Source of the DNA: Kiritimatiellia bacterium | GTDB taxonomy: Bacteria > Verrucomicrobiota > Kiritimatiellia > RFP12 > UBA1067 | Length of the DNA stretch: 64,000 bases | Assembly: GCA_017514235.1 (NCBI GenBank) | Contig: JAFWKK010000038.1 | Location: 62,001 to 126,000 of the forward strand | Reading direction: 5' to 3' | Shown: positions 16,320 to 23,580 of the stretch, in pieces | Layout: each line of letters begins with the position of its first letter | How positions within the stretch are numbered: position 1 is the first letter of the stretch | Notes under the pieces: generated by a model | What the model saw: the letters and a program-made list of their open reading frames with translations, nothing else | The model's database searches: none | Told to the model about the DNA's origin: nothing | Translations under genes and position numbers: made by a program

Positions 16320-17102
16320 TTACATCCGGAAGTTCTCGCCGAGATACTTCTCGCGCACCTCCGGATCGTTGACAAGTTCTTCGCTGGACCCCTCGCGCAG
16401 GAGCCGCCCGTCATAGACAAGATACGCACGGTTCACGACCGAAAGCGTCTCACGGACGTTGTGGTCGGTTATCACGATGCCGAGCCCCTTCTCCGCCAGG
16501 CTGCGGACGATGTCCTGTATCTCGTTCACGCTTAACGGATCCACCCCGGCGAACGGCTCGTCGAGCATCAGTATGGCCGGACGCCGCACCAGCGCCCGGG
16601 CGATTTCGAGCTTGCGGCGCTCGCCGCCCGACAGCGTGTAGGCCGGCTGCTTCGCCACCTTCATCAAGTCGAACGGCGCAAGCAGCTCCTCGGCGCGAGC
16701 AGCGCGCTCCTTGCGTCCGAGCGGCAGAGTCTCAAGGATCGCCATGACGTTCTCCCACACCGTGAGCCGCCTGAAGACGCTCGCCTCCTGCGCAAGATAC
16801 CCGAGACCCATACGGGCGCGCCGGTAGACCGGCAGGCGCGTGATGTCCTCGCCGCGGAACTCGACCTTGCCGGACTCCGGCCGGACAAGACCTACAATCA
16901 TATAGAACGTCGTGGTCTTGCCGGCCCCATTGGGACCGAGTATGCCGACGATCTCCCCGCACGAGCACTGCATGCTGATTCCGCTCACGACCGTGCGGTC
17001 GCCATAGACCTTCACAAGCCCGGTCGCCGACAGGTCAGGACGCGCCGCTGCCGCCTTCTCGTCCGCCATGGCGCGCATGGCGTCCATCACCGGATCGCTC
17101 AT
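16320..17102 (-). CDS. lptB: LPS export ABC transporter ATP-binding protein LptB
   Basis: The ATPase of the LptBFGC complex that extracts lipopolysaccharide from the inner membrane. A 260-residue protein with a 24-residue N-terminal extension, Walker A GPNGAGKTTTFYMIVGL, signature LSGGERRK, Walker B ILMLDEPFAGVDPLSV and the H-loop ITDHNVRETL. The LAQEASVFRRLTV stretch is characteristic of LptB. Its ATG overlaps the lptA-like stop as ATGA. lptF and lptG are not in the window. Confidence 0.95.
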   Translation of the reverse strand: MSDPVMDAMRAMADEKAAAARPDLSATGLVKVYGDRTVVSGISMQCSCGEIVGILGPNGAGKTTTFYMIVGLVRPESGKVEFRGEDITRLPVYRRARMGLGYLAQEASVFRRLTVWENVMAILETLPLGRKERAARAEELLAPFDLMKVAKQPAYTLSGGERRKLEIARALVRRPAILMLDEPFAGVDPLSVNEIQDIVRSLAEKGLGIVITDHNVRETLSVVNRAYLVYDGRLLREGSSEELVNDPEVREKYLGENFRM

Positions 17103-17596
17103 CTGGCAACCTCCTTCCCGATCCTGCCGACCGTGATGCGCGGCCCGTCGACCTCAACCTGCTCCACATCCAGCCAGAAGCGGATCCGACGGCCCTCCAG
17201 CTCGCGCTTGTCCGCACCGGATTCCACAAGCCTCGCATACTTCCCGTCGCCGTCGCCAAACATCTCCACCTCGCGCCGAAGCCGCCGGTAAACCGCCAGC
17301 GGACAAGTCGCGGTGCGCGAAGCGTTGGTCAGCACAACGTTCCCGGAAGCCACCACACGCGAAAGCTCGTTCGACGCCGTCATGAACAGGTAGACCTTGT
17401 CGGCACGCAACCCGTAGCCGTCGCTGTGCTCGACTTCGACGTTCCCTTCGAGCAACACCACCCCGGCGTTGCGGTCGATGTCGCTCGCGTCGCTCCTGAT
17501 GCGAATGTTCTGCGGCACGTCAGGCGTCTTGGCAGGAGCACCGCCGCCAGCCGCCGCCACAACGGCGGAAAAGAGGATTGGCAAAAGTCCGATCAC
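17099..17596 (-). CDS. lptA: LptA/OstA-like periplasmic LPS transport protein
   Basis: A 165-residue exported protein with a signal peptide ending about AVVAAAGG and an OstA/LptA beta-jellyroll core: RIRSDASDIDRNAGVVLLEGNVEVEHSDG followed by ASGNVVLTNASRTA is the classic alternating LptA pattern. In the Lpt pathway it bridges inner and outer membrane. The start is GTG at 17596, overlapping the upstream stop as GTGA. Its position directly before lptB supports the assignment; the sequence is short and divergent, so the name is by family and context. Confidence 0.8.
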   Translation of the reverse strand: MIGLLPILFSAVVAAAGGGAPAKTPDVPQNIRIRSDASDIDRNAGVVLLEGNVEVEHSDGYGLRADKVYLFMTASNELSRVVASGNVVLTNASRTATCPLAVYRRLRREVEMFGDGDGKYARLVESGADKRELEGRRIRFWLDVEQVEVDGPRITVGRIGKEVAR

Positions 17597-18108
17597 AGCG
17601 CGATCCCCCCCCCTGACGAAAAGTCGCTCGACTCGATCTCGGAATCGCGGAAGACCCGCACGTACGATTCAAGCGACGAGAAATACACGCCCTTGCCGCA
17701 AAACGTCGTTTTCCCATGCCGGACCCGCGCAGGTCCCTCGGCCCACCCGCTCTTCATGGCGCGGTCGACAACGCAACTCGCCGCGTCTATGCGAGACTCC
17801 TCGGAACCGTCGGGGGCGAACTTCCTGATCACCACGCCCTCGGCCCAGATCAGACCCTCCCGAAGGAAGAACCTGGCCCGCCTCGCCGACACAACCGTCT
17901 TGACAGACCCGTCTGGAAAAGTCTCCACCGGAACGGTTATGCTCTCGGCCGGCTCGTGCACGTTCTGCAGGCAGTTGGAATAGGCCGCCTGAAGACGCTC
18001 CGCCTCGCGAAGCAGAAGCTCTCGCTTCTCGTGCCACTCGGCCGAGTCGAACGCCTGCGCCGACGCTGCGGCGAAAAGGCAGAGCGCAATGCTAGCTAAC
18101 GTCCGCAT
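17593..18108 (-). CDS. Exported LptC-position protein
   Basis: A 171-residue protein starting MRTLASIALCLFAAASAQA (ATG 18106-18108) with a clear signal peptide cleaved near AQA. The mature part begins with a charged helix and then a beta-rich region (VSARRARFFLREGLIWAEGVV, SCVVDRAMKSGWAEGPARV) resembling the OstA/LptC-type repeats. Located between kdsA (17-base overlap) and lptA, it occupies the place of lptC in Proteobacteria, but LptC is normally membrane-anchored and this looks secreted, so I leave it unnamed. A second LptA-type protein is the main alternative. Confidence 0.65.
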   Translation of the reverse strand: MRTLASIALCLFAAASAQAFDSAEWHEKRELLLREAERLQAAYSNCLQNVHEPAESITVPVETFPDGSVKTVVSARRARFFLREGLIWAEGVVIRKFAPDGSEESRIDAASCVVDRAMKSGWAEGPARVRHGKTTFCGKGVYFSSLESYVRVFRDSEIESSDFSSGGGIAL

Positions 18109-18907
18109 GAATCTTAAGAAGCACCTTCCAGAGTTTCTCCAGTTCAGAAAACCTGATTGCGTTCGCCGCATCGCTCTTCGCCTTGCTCGGATTGACGTGC
18201 GTCTCCATGAAGACGCCGTCGACGCCAGTCGCGACCGCCGCGCGGGCGAGCGCCGGCGCATAGCGGCCGTCGCCGCCGGACCCGGTACCCAGGCCGCCCG
18301 GCCTCTGCACGGCATGAGTCGCATCCATCACTACGGGATACCCAAGCTCGCGCATCACGAGCAGCGAACGCATGTCAGCGACGAGATTGTGATAGCCAAA
18401 GGAGCTGCCGCGCTCGCAGAGCACGATGCGCCGGTTTCCGGTAGACTCTATCTTGCGAATCACCTGCGCCATGTCCTCAGGAGCCATAAACTGGCCCTTC
18501 TTCACGTTGACGACCGCGCCGGTCTTGCCAGCCGCGACGAGAAGGTCGGTCTGCCGCGCCAGGAACGCCGGTATCTGCAGCACGTCGCATACTTCCGCGA
18601 CTGGCTTCGCCTGCCACGGCTCGTGAATGTCGGTAAGGACGGGCACCCCGAACTTGGACCGCACCTCTGCCAGAACGTCGAGTCCCTTGTCGATGCCGGG
18701 GCCGCGGAAAGCGTCCACGCTAGTACGGTTTGCCTTGTCAAAACTCGCCTTGAAGACAAGGCCGGCCTTCAGGCGACGGGCAAGCGCGACCAAGCGCGAA
18801 GCGAGGTCCAGCGCCATCGCACGCGACTCGATTACGCACGGCCCTGCGATGAACACAAGTTCCCCGCCTCCGAAAGCCACGCCCTTGTCGACCGATATTT
18901 TCCTCAT
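18092..18907 (-). CDS. kdsA: 3-deoxy-8-phosphooctulonate synthase
   Basis: Condenses arabinose 5-phosphate with phosphoenolpyruvate to Kdo-8-phosphate, the first step of Kdo synthesis for lipopolysaccharide. A 271-residue barrel enzyme with FIAGPCVIESR near the N terminus, FKASFDKANRTS, RGPGIDKGL, PVLTDIHEPWQA and LCERGSSFGYHNLV, all diagnostic. It is the first gene of the lpt/hpf/pts run. The -10 box TATAAT lies only seven bases before the ATG, with no ribosome site, which predicts a leaderless mRNA. Confidence 0.97.
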   Translation of the reverse strand: MRKISVDKGVAFGGGELVFIAGPCVIESRAMALDLASRLVALARRLKAGLVFKASFDKANRTSVDAFRGPGIDKGLDVLAEVRSKFGVPVLTDIHEPWQAKPVAEVCDVLQIPAFLARQTDLLVAAGKTGAVVNVKKGQFMAPEDMAQVIRKIESTGNRRIVLCERGSSFGYHNLVADMRSLLVMRELGYPVVMDATHAVQRPGGLGTGSGGDGRYAPALARAAVATGVDGVFMETHVNPSKAKSDAANAIRFSELEKLWKVLLKIHADVS

Positions 18908-18914
18908 GACTGCT

Positions 18915-18920
18915 ATTATA
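18915..18920 (-). promoter_or_regulatory. -10 box of kdsA, predicted leaderless start
   Basis: TATAAT on the minus strand followed by seven bases and the kdsA ATG, so transcription should begin at or next to the A of the start codon. Confidence 0.6.
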
Positions 18921-18950
18921 CTAAAAAAGCACCGTGATGTCTAACGCCAC

Positions 18951-19706
18951 CTACGACGCGCTTACCTTCGGGAGCGCGAACTTGAGTCCCCACAAAAGAA
19001 CGAGCATCGCAACGCCTGCAACAAGCAACGGCGCTAGCGACGGATTGGCAGCAGTGCACGCGGCAAGCACGGCAAGCTGCAGATAGACGACCGCGCCGAT
19101 GAGAACGCCCACGCGACGCTTCCTCACCGGGTCGCTCTCTTCGCCTTCCGAATATTTCGTCACGGCGGCGATGAAAGCGAACCAGACCAATGGCAATGCG
19201 ATCTCCGACAGCCATGACGGAAGAACGCAAGCAGAGGGGGCGGCAGAAGCCTGCTGCACGGCAGCCATTCCGCACACAACGTTGAGCGCACGGCAAAGCC
19301 CCATCAATACAGGCTTCTTCGTACGGTTGTAGGCCACGCAGTACAGCGCCAGCACAAGCGCAACGATCCACCAAGAAGGAGGAAGATTCGCCGCGGCCCC
19401 TGCGACCAGTACGGCGAAAAGACACAGTCCGCGGGCAATCCGCACCGCACCAAGCGATATCTCACCGTCGGGAATCGGACGCCCCCTGTCATGCGTCACC
19501 CCGACGATATCGTTGTCCGCAAGGCCGAACATGTACATGAACACGGACGCAAGGCCGGCCGCAAGCGCGCAACGCACCCCAAGCGAGACGTCATGCCGGC
19601 CGGCACGCCCAAGCACCCATATCCAATATGCCGCGCCGGCAAACACGTCGCCCGGCACCGTAGGCAGGTTGACGACGCGGAACAGCCTGAGCCATGGCAT
19701 CAGCAT
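18951..19706 (-). CDS. UbiA-family prenyltransferase
   Basis: A 251-residue integral membrane protein with seven or eight hydrophobic segments. The first aspartate-rich motif reads ADNDIVGVTHDRGRPIPDGEIS, which fits the N-D-x-x-D...RP pattern used by UbiA enzymes to bind prenyl diphosphate. Known family members prenylate quinone heads, haem or lipids; which substrate applies here cannot be told. It starts at ATG 19706, overlapping the end of rdgB by seven bases, so the two are co-translated. No menaquinone genes are adjacent. Confidence 0.78.
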   Translation of the reverse strand: MLMPWLRLFRVVNLPTVPGDVFAGAAYWIWVLGRAGRHDVSLGVRCALAAGLASVFMYMFGLADNDIVGVTHDRGRPIPDGEISLGAVRIARGLCLFAVLVAGAAANLPPSWWIVALVLALYCVAYNRTKKPVLMGLCRALNVVCGMAAVQQASAAPSACVLPSWLSEIALPLVWFAFIAAVTKYSEGEESDPVRKRRVGVLIGAVVYLQLAVLAACTAANPSLAPLLVAGVAMLVLLWGLKFALPKVSAS

Positions 19707-20263
19707 CCGATGATCCTCTTCGCCTCCACAAGAGCCCGTCCGCGGTGTGAAATCGCATTCTTCTCTTCGGCGGAAAGCTCCGCGAACGAACGATCGTATC
19801 CGTCGGGCACGAACAGCGGATCGTATCCGAAACCCTCTTCACCGCTCGGCGCGAGCGCAATCCGTCCGAAACACCTGCCGACGGCGGAGTGTTCGCGCCC
19901 GTCTGGACCGACGAGCGCAATCGAGCAAGTGAAGTTCGCTCGGCGGTCCGTGAAGCCGACGAGGTTCTTCAGCAGCAACGCGTTGTTAGCGGGAGTGTTC
20001 GACGGCTCGCCTGCGTACCTTGCGCTCCGCACTCCCGGCGCACCGCCCAGCGCCGCGACCTCCAGTCCCGAATCGTCGGCCATGCACCATTCGCCGCGAT
20101 GGCGTCCAGCTATGGCGCGGACCTTTATCAGCGCATTCCCCGCAAAATCCGGCGCATCCTCCACGACGTCCGCCGGATCGTCAGCGACAATCTCAAACTT
20201 CGGAAATATCTGCGAGATTTCCCGCAGCTTGTGGACGTTGTGAGTGGCGACAAATATTCTCAT
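19700..20263 (-). CDS. rdgB: RdgB/HAM1-type non-canonical purine NTP pyrophosphatase
   Basis: Hydrolyses XTP, ITP and dITP to monophosphates, cleaning the nucleotide pool. A 187-residue protein starting MRIFVATHNVHKLREI (ATG 20261-20263), with the family motifs ATHNxxK, MADDSGLEV, GVRSARYAGE and the C-terminal SHRGRAL. The longer reading from 20320 would include the promoter. A TGGTATAAT box sits seven bases before the ATG and there is no ribosome site: predicted leaderless. Divergent from the Fe-S aldo/keto reductase gene 50 bases away. Confidence 0.95.
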   Translation of the reverse strand: MRIFVATHNVHKLREISQIFPKFEIVADDPADVVEDAPDFAGNALIKVRAIAGRHRGEWCMADDSGLEVAALGGAPGVRSARYAGEPSNTPANNALLLKNLVGFTDRRANFTCSIALVGPDGREHSAVGRCFGRIALAPSGEEGFGYDPLFVPDGYDRSFAELSAEEKNAISHRGRALVEAKRIIGC

Positions 20264-20270
20264 ATGGCGG

Positions 20271-20276
20271 ATTATA
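20271..20276 (-). promoter_or_regulatory. Extended -10 promoter of rdgB, predicted leaderless start
   Basis: TGGTATAAT on the minus strand, hexamer seven bases before the ATG. Faces the aldo/keto reductase promoter at 20299-20304, with 22 bases between the two hexamers. Confidence 0.7.
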
Positions 20277-20298
20277 CCAAAATCTTGCGGAACTATGG

Positions 20299-20304
20299 TA
20301 TAAT
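20299..20304 (+). promoter_or_regulatory. Extended -10 promoter of the aldo/keto reductase, near-leaderless
   Basis: TGGTATAAT on the plus strand, nine bases before the ATG at 20314, leaving at most two or three leader bases and no room for a Shine-Dalgarno sequence. Confidence 0.7.
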
Positions 20305-20313
20305 GTCCGTGCC

Positions 20314-21558
20314 ATGACATACAGATTCACCGCAGACGGACAGAAAGTCTCACTGCTCGGTTACGGCGCGATGCGACTAGCGACCGTGGACGGCAAGCAC
20401 GCCAACGGATGGGCGGCAGGCTCCTCAGCCGCCCAAATCGACCAGGAGCTGATGAACCGCCAGGTAAAGGCGCTGCTCGACGGCGGCGTAAATTACTTCG
20501 ACACGTCGCCAGCCTATTGTCGCGGCGAATCAGAACGCCGCCTCGGCGAGGCCCTGACAAAAAGCGGTTATGCCAGGAAAGACTATTTCATAGCCACGAA
20601 ACTCTCGAACTTCGCCCCACGTCAGTATCCGCTCGACGAAGCGAAGAAGATGTTCGCCGAGTCCCTCAAGTTCCTTCGCACGGACTACGTGGACTTCTAT
20701 CTTCTTCACGCAATCGGCAACGGGGGTTTTGAGACTTTCTCCAAACGTTACCTGGAGAACGGTGCGCTCGACTGGTGCTGCGAGCAGCGCGAAAAGCGCG
20801 TCATCCGCCACCTCGGCTTCTCCTTCCACGGCGATCCGAAGGCGTTCGAGTGGTGCATGGAGAACCACGACAAGTACAAATGGGACTTCTGCCAGATTCA
20901 GATGAACTACGTCGACTGGCGCCACGCAAAGGAAGTTAACGAGCGGAACCTCAACGCGGAGCACCTTTACAAGACGTTGACCGACCTCAAGATTCCCGTT
21001 GTCATAATGGAGCCCCTGCTCGGCGGACGTCTCGCGCGGTACAACTGGGCGCTGGCTCACGAACTGAAACCGCGCGACCCCGACGCGTCGCTCGCAAGAT
21101 GGGCGTTCCGCTTCTGCGGCACATATCCGAACGTCCTGACAATCCTTTCAGGCATGACGCGAAATTCGGACATCACGGAGAACCTAACCACGTTCTCGCC
21201 GCTCAAGCCATGCGGCGGCGAGGAGCTGACCGCGCTGGAAAACGCGGCACAGGCGCTCCTTTCGCTTAACACGATACCCTGCAACAACTGCAACTACTGC
21301 ATGCCGTGCCCGTACGGTCTCGACATACCGGCGATACTCACGTTCAAGAACACGCTGCTGGCGAACAAGACCAAGATGTCCGCGAAGGAATCCCTGTCGC
21401 TGTACCGCAAGGCCATCCCCAACGGACTTCGCCGTGCAGACCGCTGCACCGGTTGTCGCCGCTGCAATCCGCACTGCCCGCAGCAGATCGACATTCCGAA
21501 GGAAATCGCCGAGATAGACAGAATGATTGACGGCTTCAAGGGGGAGGCGTTTCGATGA
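20314..21558 (+). CDS. Aldo/keto reductase with C-terminal 4Fe-4S ferredoxin domain
   Basis: A 414-residue fusion. Residues about 1-290 are an aldo/keto reductase barrel (LGYGAMRLA, GGVNYFDTSPAY with catalytic Asp and Tyr, DYVDFYLLHA). The C-terminal part carries two cysteine clusters: CNNCNYCMPCPYG (about 326-338) and CTGCRRCNPHCPQ, suited to two [4Fe-4S] centres. Such fusions are common in anaerobes and couple NAD(P)H oxidoreduction to ferredoxin-type electron transfer; the substrate is unknown. The start MTYRF is set by the promoter. Its stop overlaps the ATG of the polyferredoxin gene (ATGA), suggesting a shared electron pathway. Confidence 0.88.
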   Translation: MTYRFTADGQKVSLLGYGAMRLATVDGKHANGWAAGSSAAQIDQELMNRQVKALLDGGVNYFDTSPAYCRGESERRLGEALTKSGYARKDYFIATKLSNFAPRQYPLDEAKKMFAESLKFLRTDYVDFYLLHAIGNGGFETFSKRYLENGALDWCCEQREKRVIRHLGFSFHGDPKAFEWCMENHDKYKWDFCQIQMNYVDWRHAKEVNERNLNAEHLYKTLTDLKIPVVIMEPLLGGRLARYNWALAHELKPRDPDASLARWAFRFCGTYPNVLTILSGMTRNSDITENLTTFSPLKPCGGEELTALENAAQALLSLNTIPCNNCNYCMPCPYGLDIPAILTFKNTLLANKTKMSAKESLSLYRKAIPNGLRRADRCTGCRRCNPHCPQQIDIPKEIAEIDRMIDGFKGEAFR

Positions 21559-22904
21559 AAGCATCAAGGTTAATCGTGCCGTTCGTGGCACTCGTCTTCC
21601 TGTCCGCGACGACAGCGGCGTTCCTCGGCGTGCACAAACTGGCGTTCGTAGCCGGGCTTCAGCTTTTTCCCGCGATCCTCGCCAAAGCGTGGGTCATCTT
21701 TGCGGCGATCGCTGTGATCACATTGCTGTTCGGCCGGTTCTTCTGCCGGGCGATGTGCCCGCTCGGCATTCTCCAGAGCGTTGCGAACCATATCTTTCAT
21801 CCGAAGACCGCCGTTCGCCGCGTCTGCACGCGACTGTCGGAGACGGTGACGCAGCGCGCCGTGCGCTGGACCGTTTTCGCTGCGGCAGTTCTCTGCATCG
21901 CGCTCGGCTATGGCGCATGGGCAGGGCTGCTCGATCCGTATGCGATATACGGACGTCTCCTGTCGCTCATCCCATCCAGCGACGGCGAGGCCGGCCCTGT
22001 GCGGCTAAACTTTGCCGTTGTCGCAGTCGCCACGTTTGCGACAATCATCGTAACAGCTGCCGCAGGCAAGGGACGCATCTGGTGCAACTGGATATGCCCC
22101 GCCGGCACGCTCTTCAATCTCGTCGCTCGCTTCTCGTGGCGGAAAGACTCGGTCATCCGCAGCTGCGGCAACTGCAGACGCTGCTTTCCGCAGACGCCCG
22201 CTGCGGCGAAAGCGACGGACAACGGGGTGACGCGGCGCGACGCTATCCGGACGATGGCAACCGCCGTCGCCGCCGAAAAGCTGACGGACGGTGGGTTCGC
22301 CGACGTATCGCTCCCCGGCAGCCCTGAACGAAAGCTAAGCGTGCTGCCGCCCGGCGCAGGGAAACGCGAAGACTTTTTCCGAAAGTGCATTGGCTGCCAG
22401 CTGTGCGTCAAGAACTGTCCGGCACACTGCCTGTCGGCCTCGGTTACGCTCACGCACTTCGGTCAGCCGGAGATGGACTTCCGCTTCGGTCACTGCGTCC
22501 TCGACTGCACGCGATGCTCGGAAGTCTGCCCGACCGGAGCGATAATCCGTCTCGCGAAAGACGAAAAGCGCACGGCCCATGTCGGACGCGCCATCTGGCG
22601 GAAGGACCTCTGCATACGCACTGCGGAAGGCGTCAGCTGCACGGCATGCGAACGTAAATGCCCTGTCGGCGCAATTCATGTCGTTGAGAACGTGCCTGTC
22701 GTAGACGCCGACGCATGTCTCGGCTGCGGCGCCTGCGAACACGTCTGCCCGGCGCGTCCGATGCCAGCAATCGCTGTCGAGGGGCTGGAAACGCAGCGGT
22801 GGACCGCTCCGTCGGACGGAACCGCATTCATCGGTCCGCCGAACGCCCTCGACGCCACGCTCGCAAAAATCGCCAGCGAAACACGGGCCGAGCTGCAAAT
22901 ATGA
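21555..22904 (+). CDS. NapH/MauN-like membrane polyferredoxin
   Basis: A 449-residue iron-sulfur membrane protein. The N-terminal half has four or five membrane segments separated by Cys motifs typical of NapH/CcoG-type proteins (FGRFFCRAMCPLGIL, WCNWICPAGTLF, CGNCRRCFP). The C-terminal half is a soluble polyferredoxin with CIGCQLCVKNCPA, CTRCSEVCPTGAI, CTACERKCPVGAI and CLGCGACEHVCPA. It probably passes electrons between the membrane and soluble donors such as the preceding Fe-S aldo/keto reductase, with which it is coupled by ATGA. Between the halves is a basic-Arg segment (VTRRDAIRTMATAVAAEK) that resembles a Tat-signal remnant. Confidence 0.85.
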   Translation: MKASRLIVPFVALVFLSATTAAFLGVHKLAFVAGLQLFPAILAKAWVIFAAIAVITLLFGRFFCRAMCPLGILQSVANHIFHPKTAVRRVCTRLSETVTQRAVRWTVFAAAVLCIALGYGAWAGLLDPYAIYGRLLSLIPSSDGEAGPVRLNFAVVAVATFATIIVTAAAGKGRIWCNWICPAGTLFNLVARFSWRKDSVIRSCGNCRRCFPQTPAAAKATDNGVTRRDAIRTMATAVAAEKLTDGGFADVSLPGSPERKLSVLPPGAGKREDFFRKCIGCQLCVKNCPAHCLSASVTLTHFGQPEMDFRFGHCVLDCTRCSEVCPTGAIIRLAKDEKRTAHVGRAIWRKDLCIRTAEGVSCTACERKCPVGAIHVVENVPVVDADACLGCGACEHVCPARPMPAIAVEGLETQRWTAPSDGTAFIGPPNALDATLAKIASETRAELQI

Positions 22905-22910
22905 TATAAT
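22905..22910 (+). promoter_or_regulatory. Extended -10 promoter overlapping the polyferredoxin stop codon
   Basis: TGATATAAT, where the TGA of the extended element is the stop codon of the preceding gene. It precedes the 116-residue membrane protein by 37 bases, with an AGGGAGA ribosome site in between. Confidence 0.6.
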
Positions 22911-22947
22911 ACATCGCACGAAAACACAAACCTAGGGAGAATGACAC

Positions 22948-23298
22948 ATGGCTTGCTTTACAGTTCCGCTCGCAGGTGCAGTTGCCGCCGGCGTTGCGCA
23001 AAAGACACTCGGAAAGGCAAAGGCGAATCCGTTCGTCGCCCGTCTGCCGTGGCTCGTCAAGATGTCGCTCGGCGGTTCGTTCCTTCTTGCAATAGAACAC
23101 ATCTACCATGGCGAGATCATCTTCACGCCTCCGTTCCTGACAGCGGCCAAGGAAGGTCCTGAGGCCGTTGCGGAAATGCTGCACGAGATGGCGACGGTCG
23201 GGGTTTCCATGGCGGTTCTGTTGCTCGTCACATGGGTCGGCATGGTGATTGCTTCAGAAGCAATGGCCAAACGCGCGAAGGAACTCTCCCATGTGTGA
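22948..23298 (+). CDS. Small membrane protein of unknown function
   Basis: A 116-residue protein I do not recognise. Hydrophobic segments lie at about 5-20, 38-54 and 89-105, with a short loop (HIYHGEIIFTPPFLTAAKEG) between the second and third that contains two His. The ATG has an AGGGAGA site nine bases upstream and its own extended -10 promoter. It overlaps the next small membrane gene by eight bases. The pair lies between a membrane polyferredoxin and larC, so they may be subunits of the same membrane redox assembly; this is context only. Confidence 0.7.
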   Translation: MACFTVPLAGAVAAGVAQKTLGKAKANPFVARLPWLVKMSLGGSFLLAIEHIYHGEIIFTPPFLTAAKEGPEAVAEMLHEMATVGVSMAVLLLVTWVGMVIASEAMAKRAKELSHV

Positions 23299-23566
23299 AC
23301 TTATGACCATATCCGCCGCGATCGTATTTACCGTCCTCTACTTCTTCACGCGCTTCCGCACGCACGCAGTATTTACGACGATGCTCATGTTCTGGGGCGC
23401 GGCGATCATGTGGAGCGTAGACTGCGCGCACTCGCTGATGGAAGGCGATGGCCTTCTTGACTTGAGCCGCGAAGACACTGTCCTCGGCGCGATAATCCTT
23501 GCGACGGGGCTTGCTGTCTTTTTCGTGCTGTCCGTCCGCGAACGCCTGCTTGCCAGGCAAGCCTGA
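23291..23566 (+). CDS. Small membrane protein of unknown function
   Basis: A 91-residue protein, MCELMTISAAIV..., with three predicted membrane segments (about 5-20, 25-42, 62-82) and the acidic loop DCAHSLMEGDGLLDLSRED between the second and third. The start at 23291 is chosen because it overlaps the upstream gene by eight bases; an earlier in-frame start would overlap it by 50. No family recognised. Followed after 14 bases by larC. Confidence 0.68.
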   Translation: MCELMTISAAIVFTVLYFFTRFRTHAVFTTMLMFWGAAIMWSVDCAHSLMEGDGLLDLSREDTVLGAIILATGLAVFFVLSVRERLLARQA

Positions 23567-23580
23567 CGCGCCTCAGTCCG

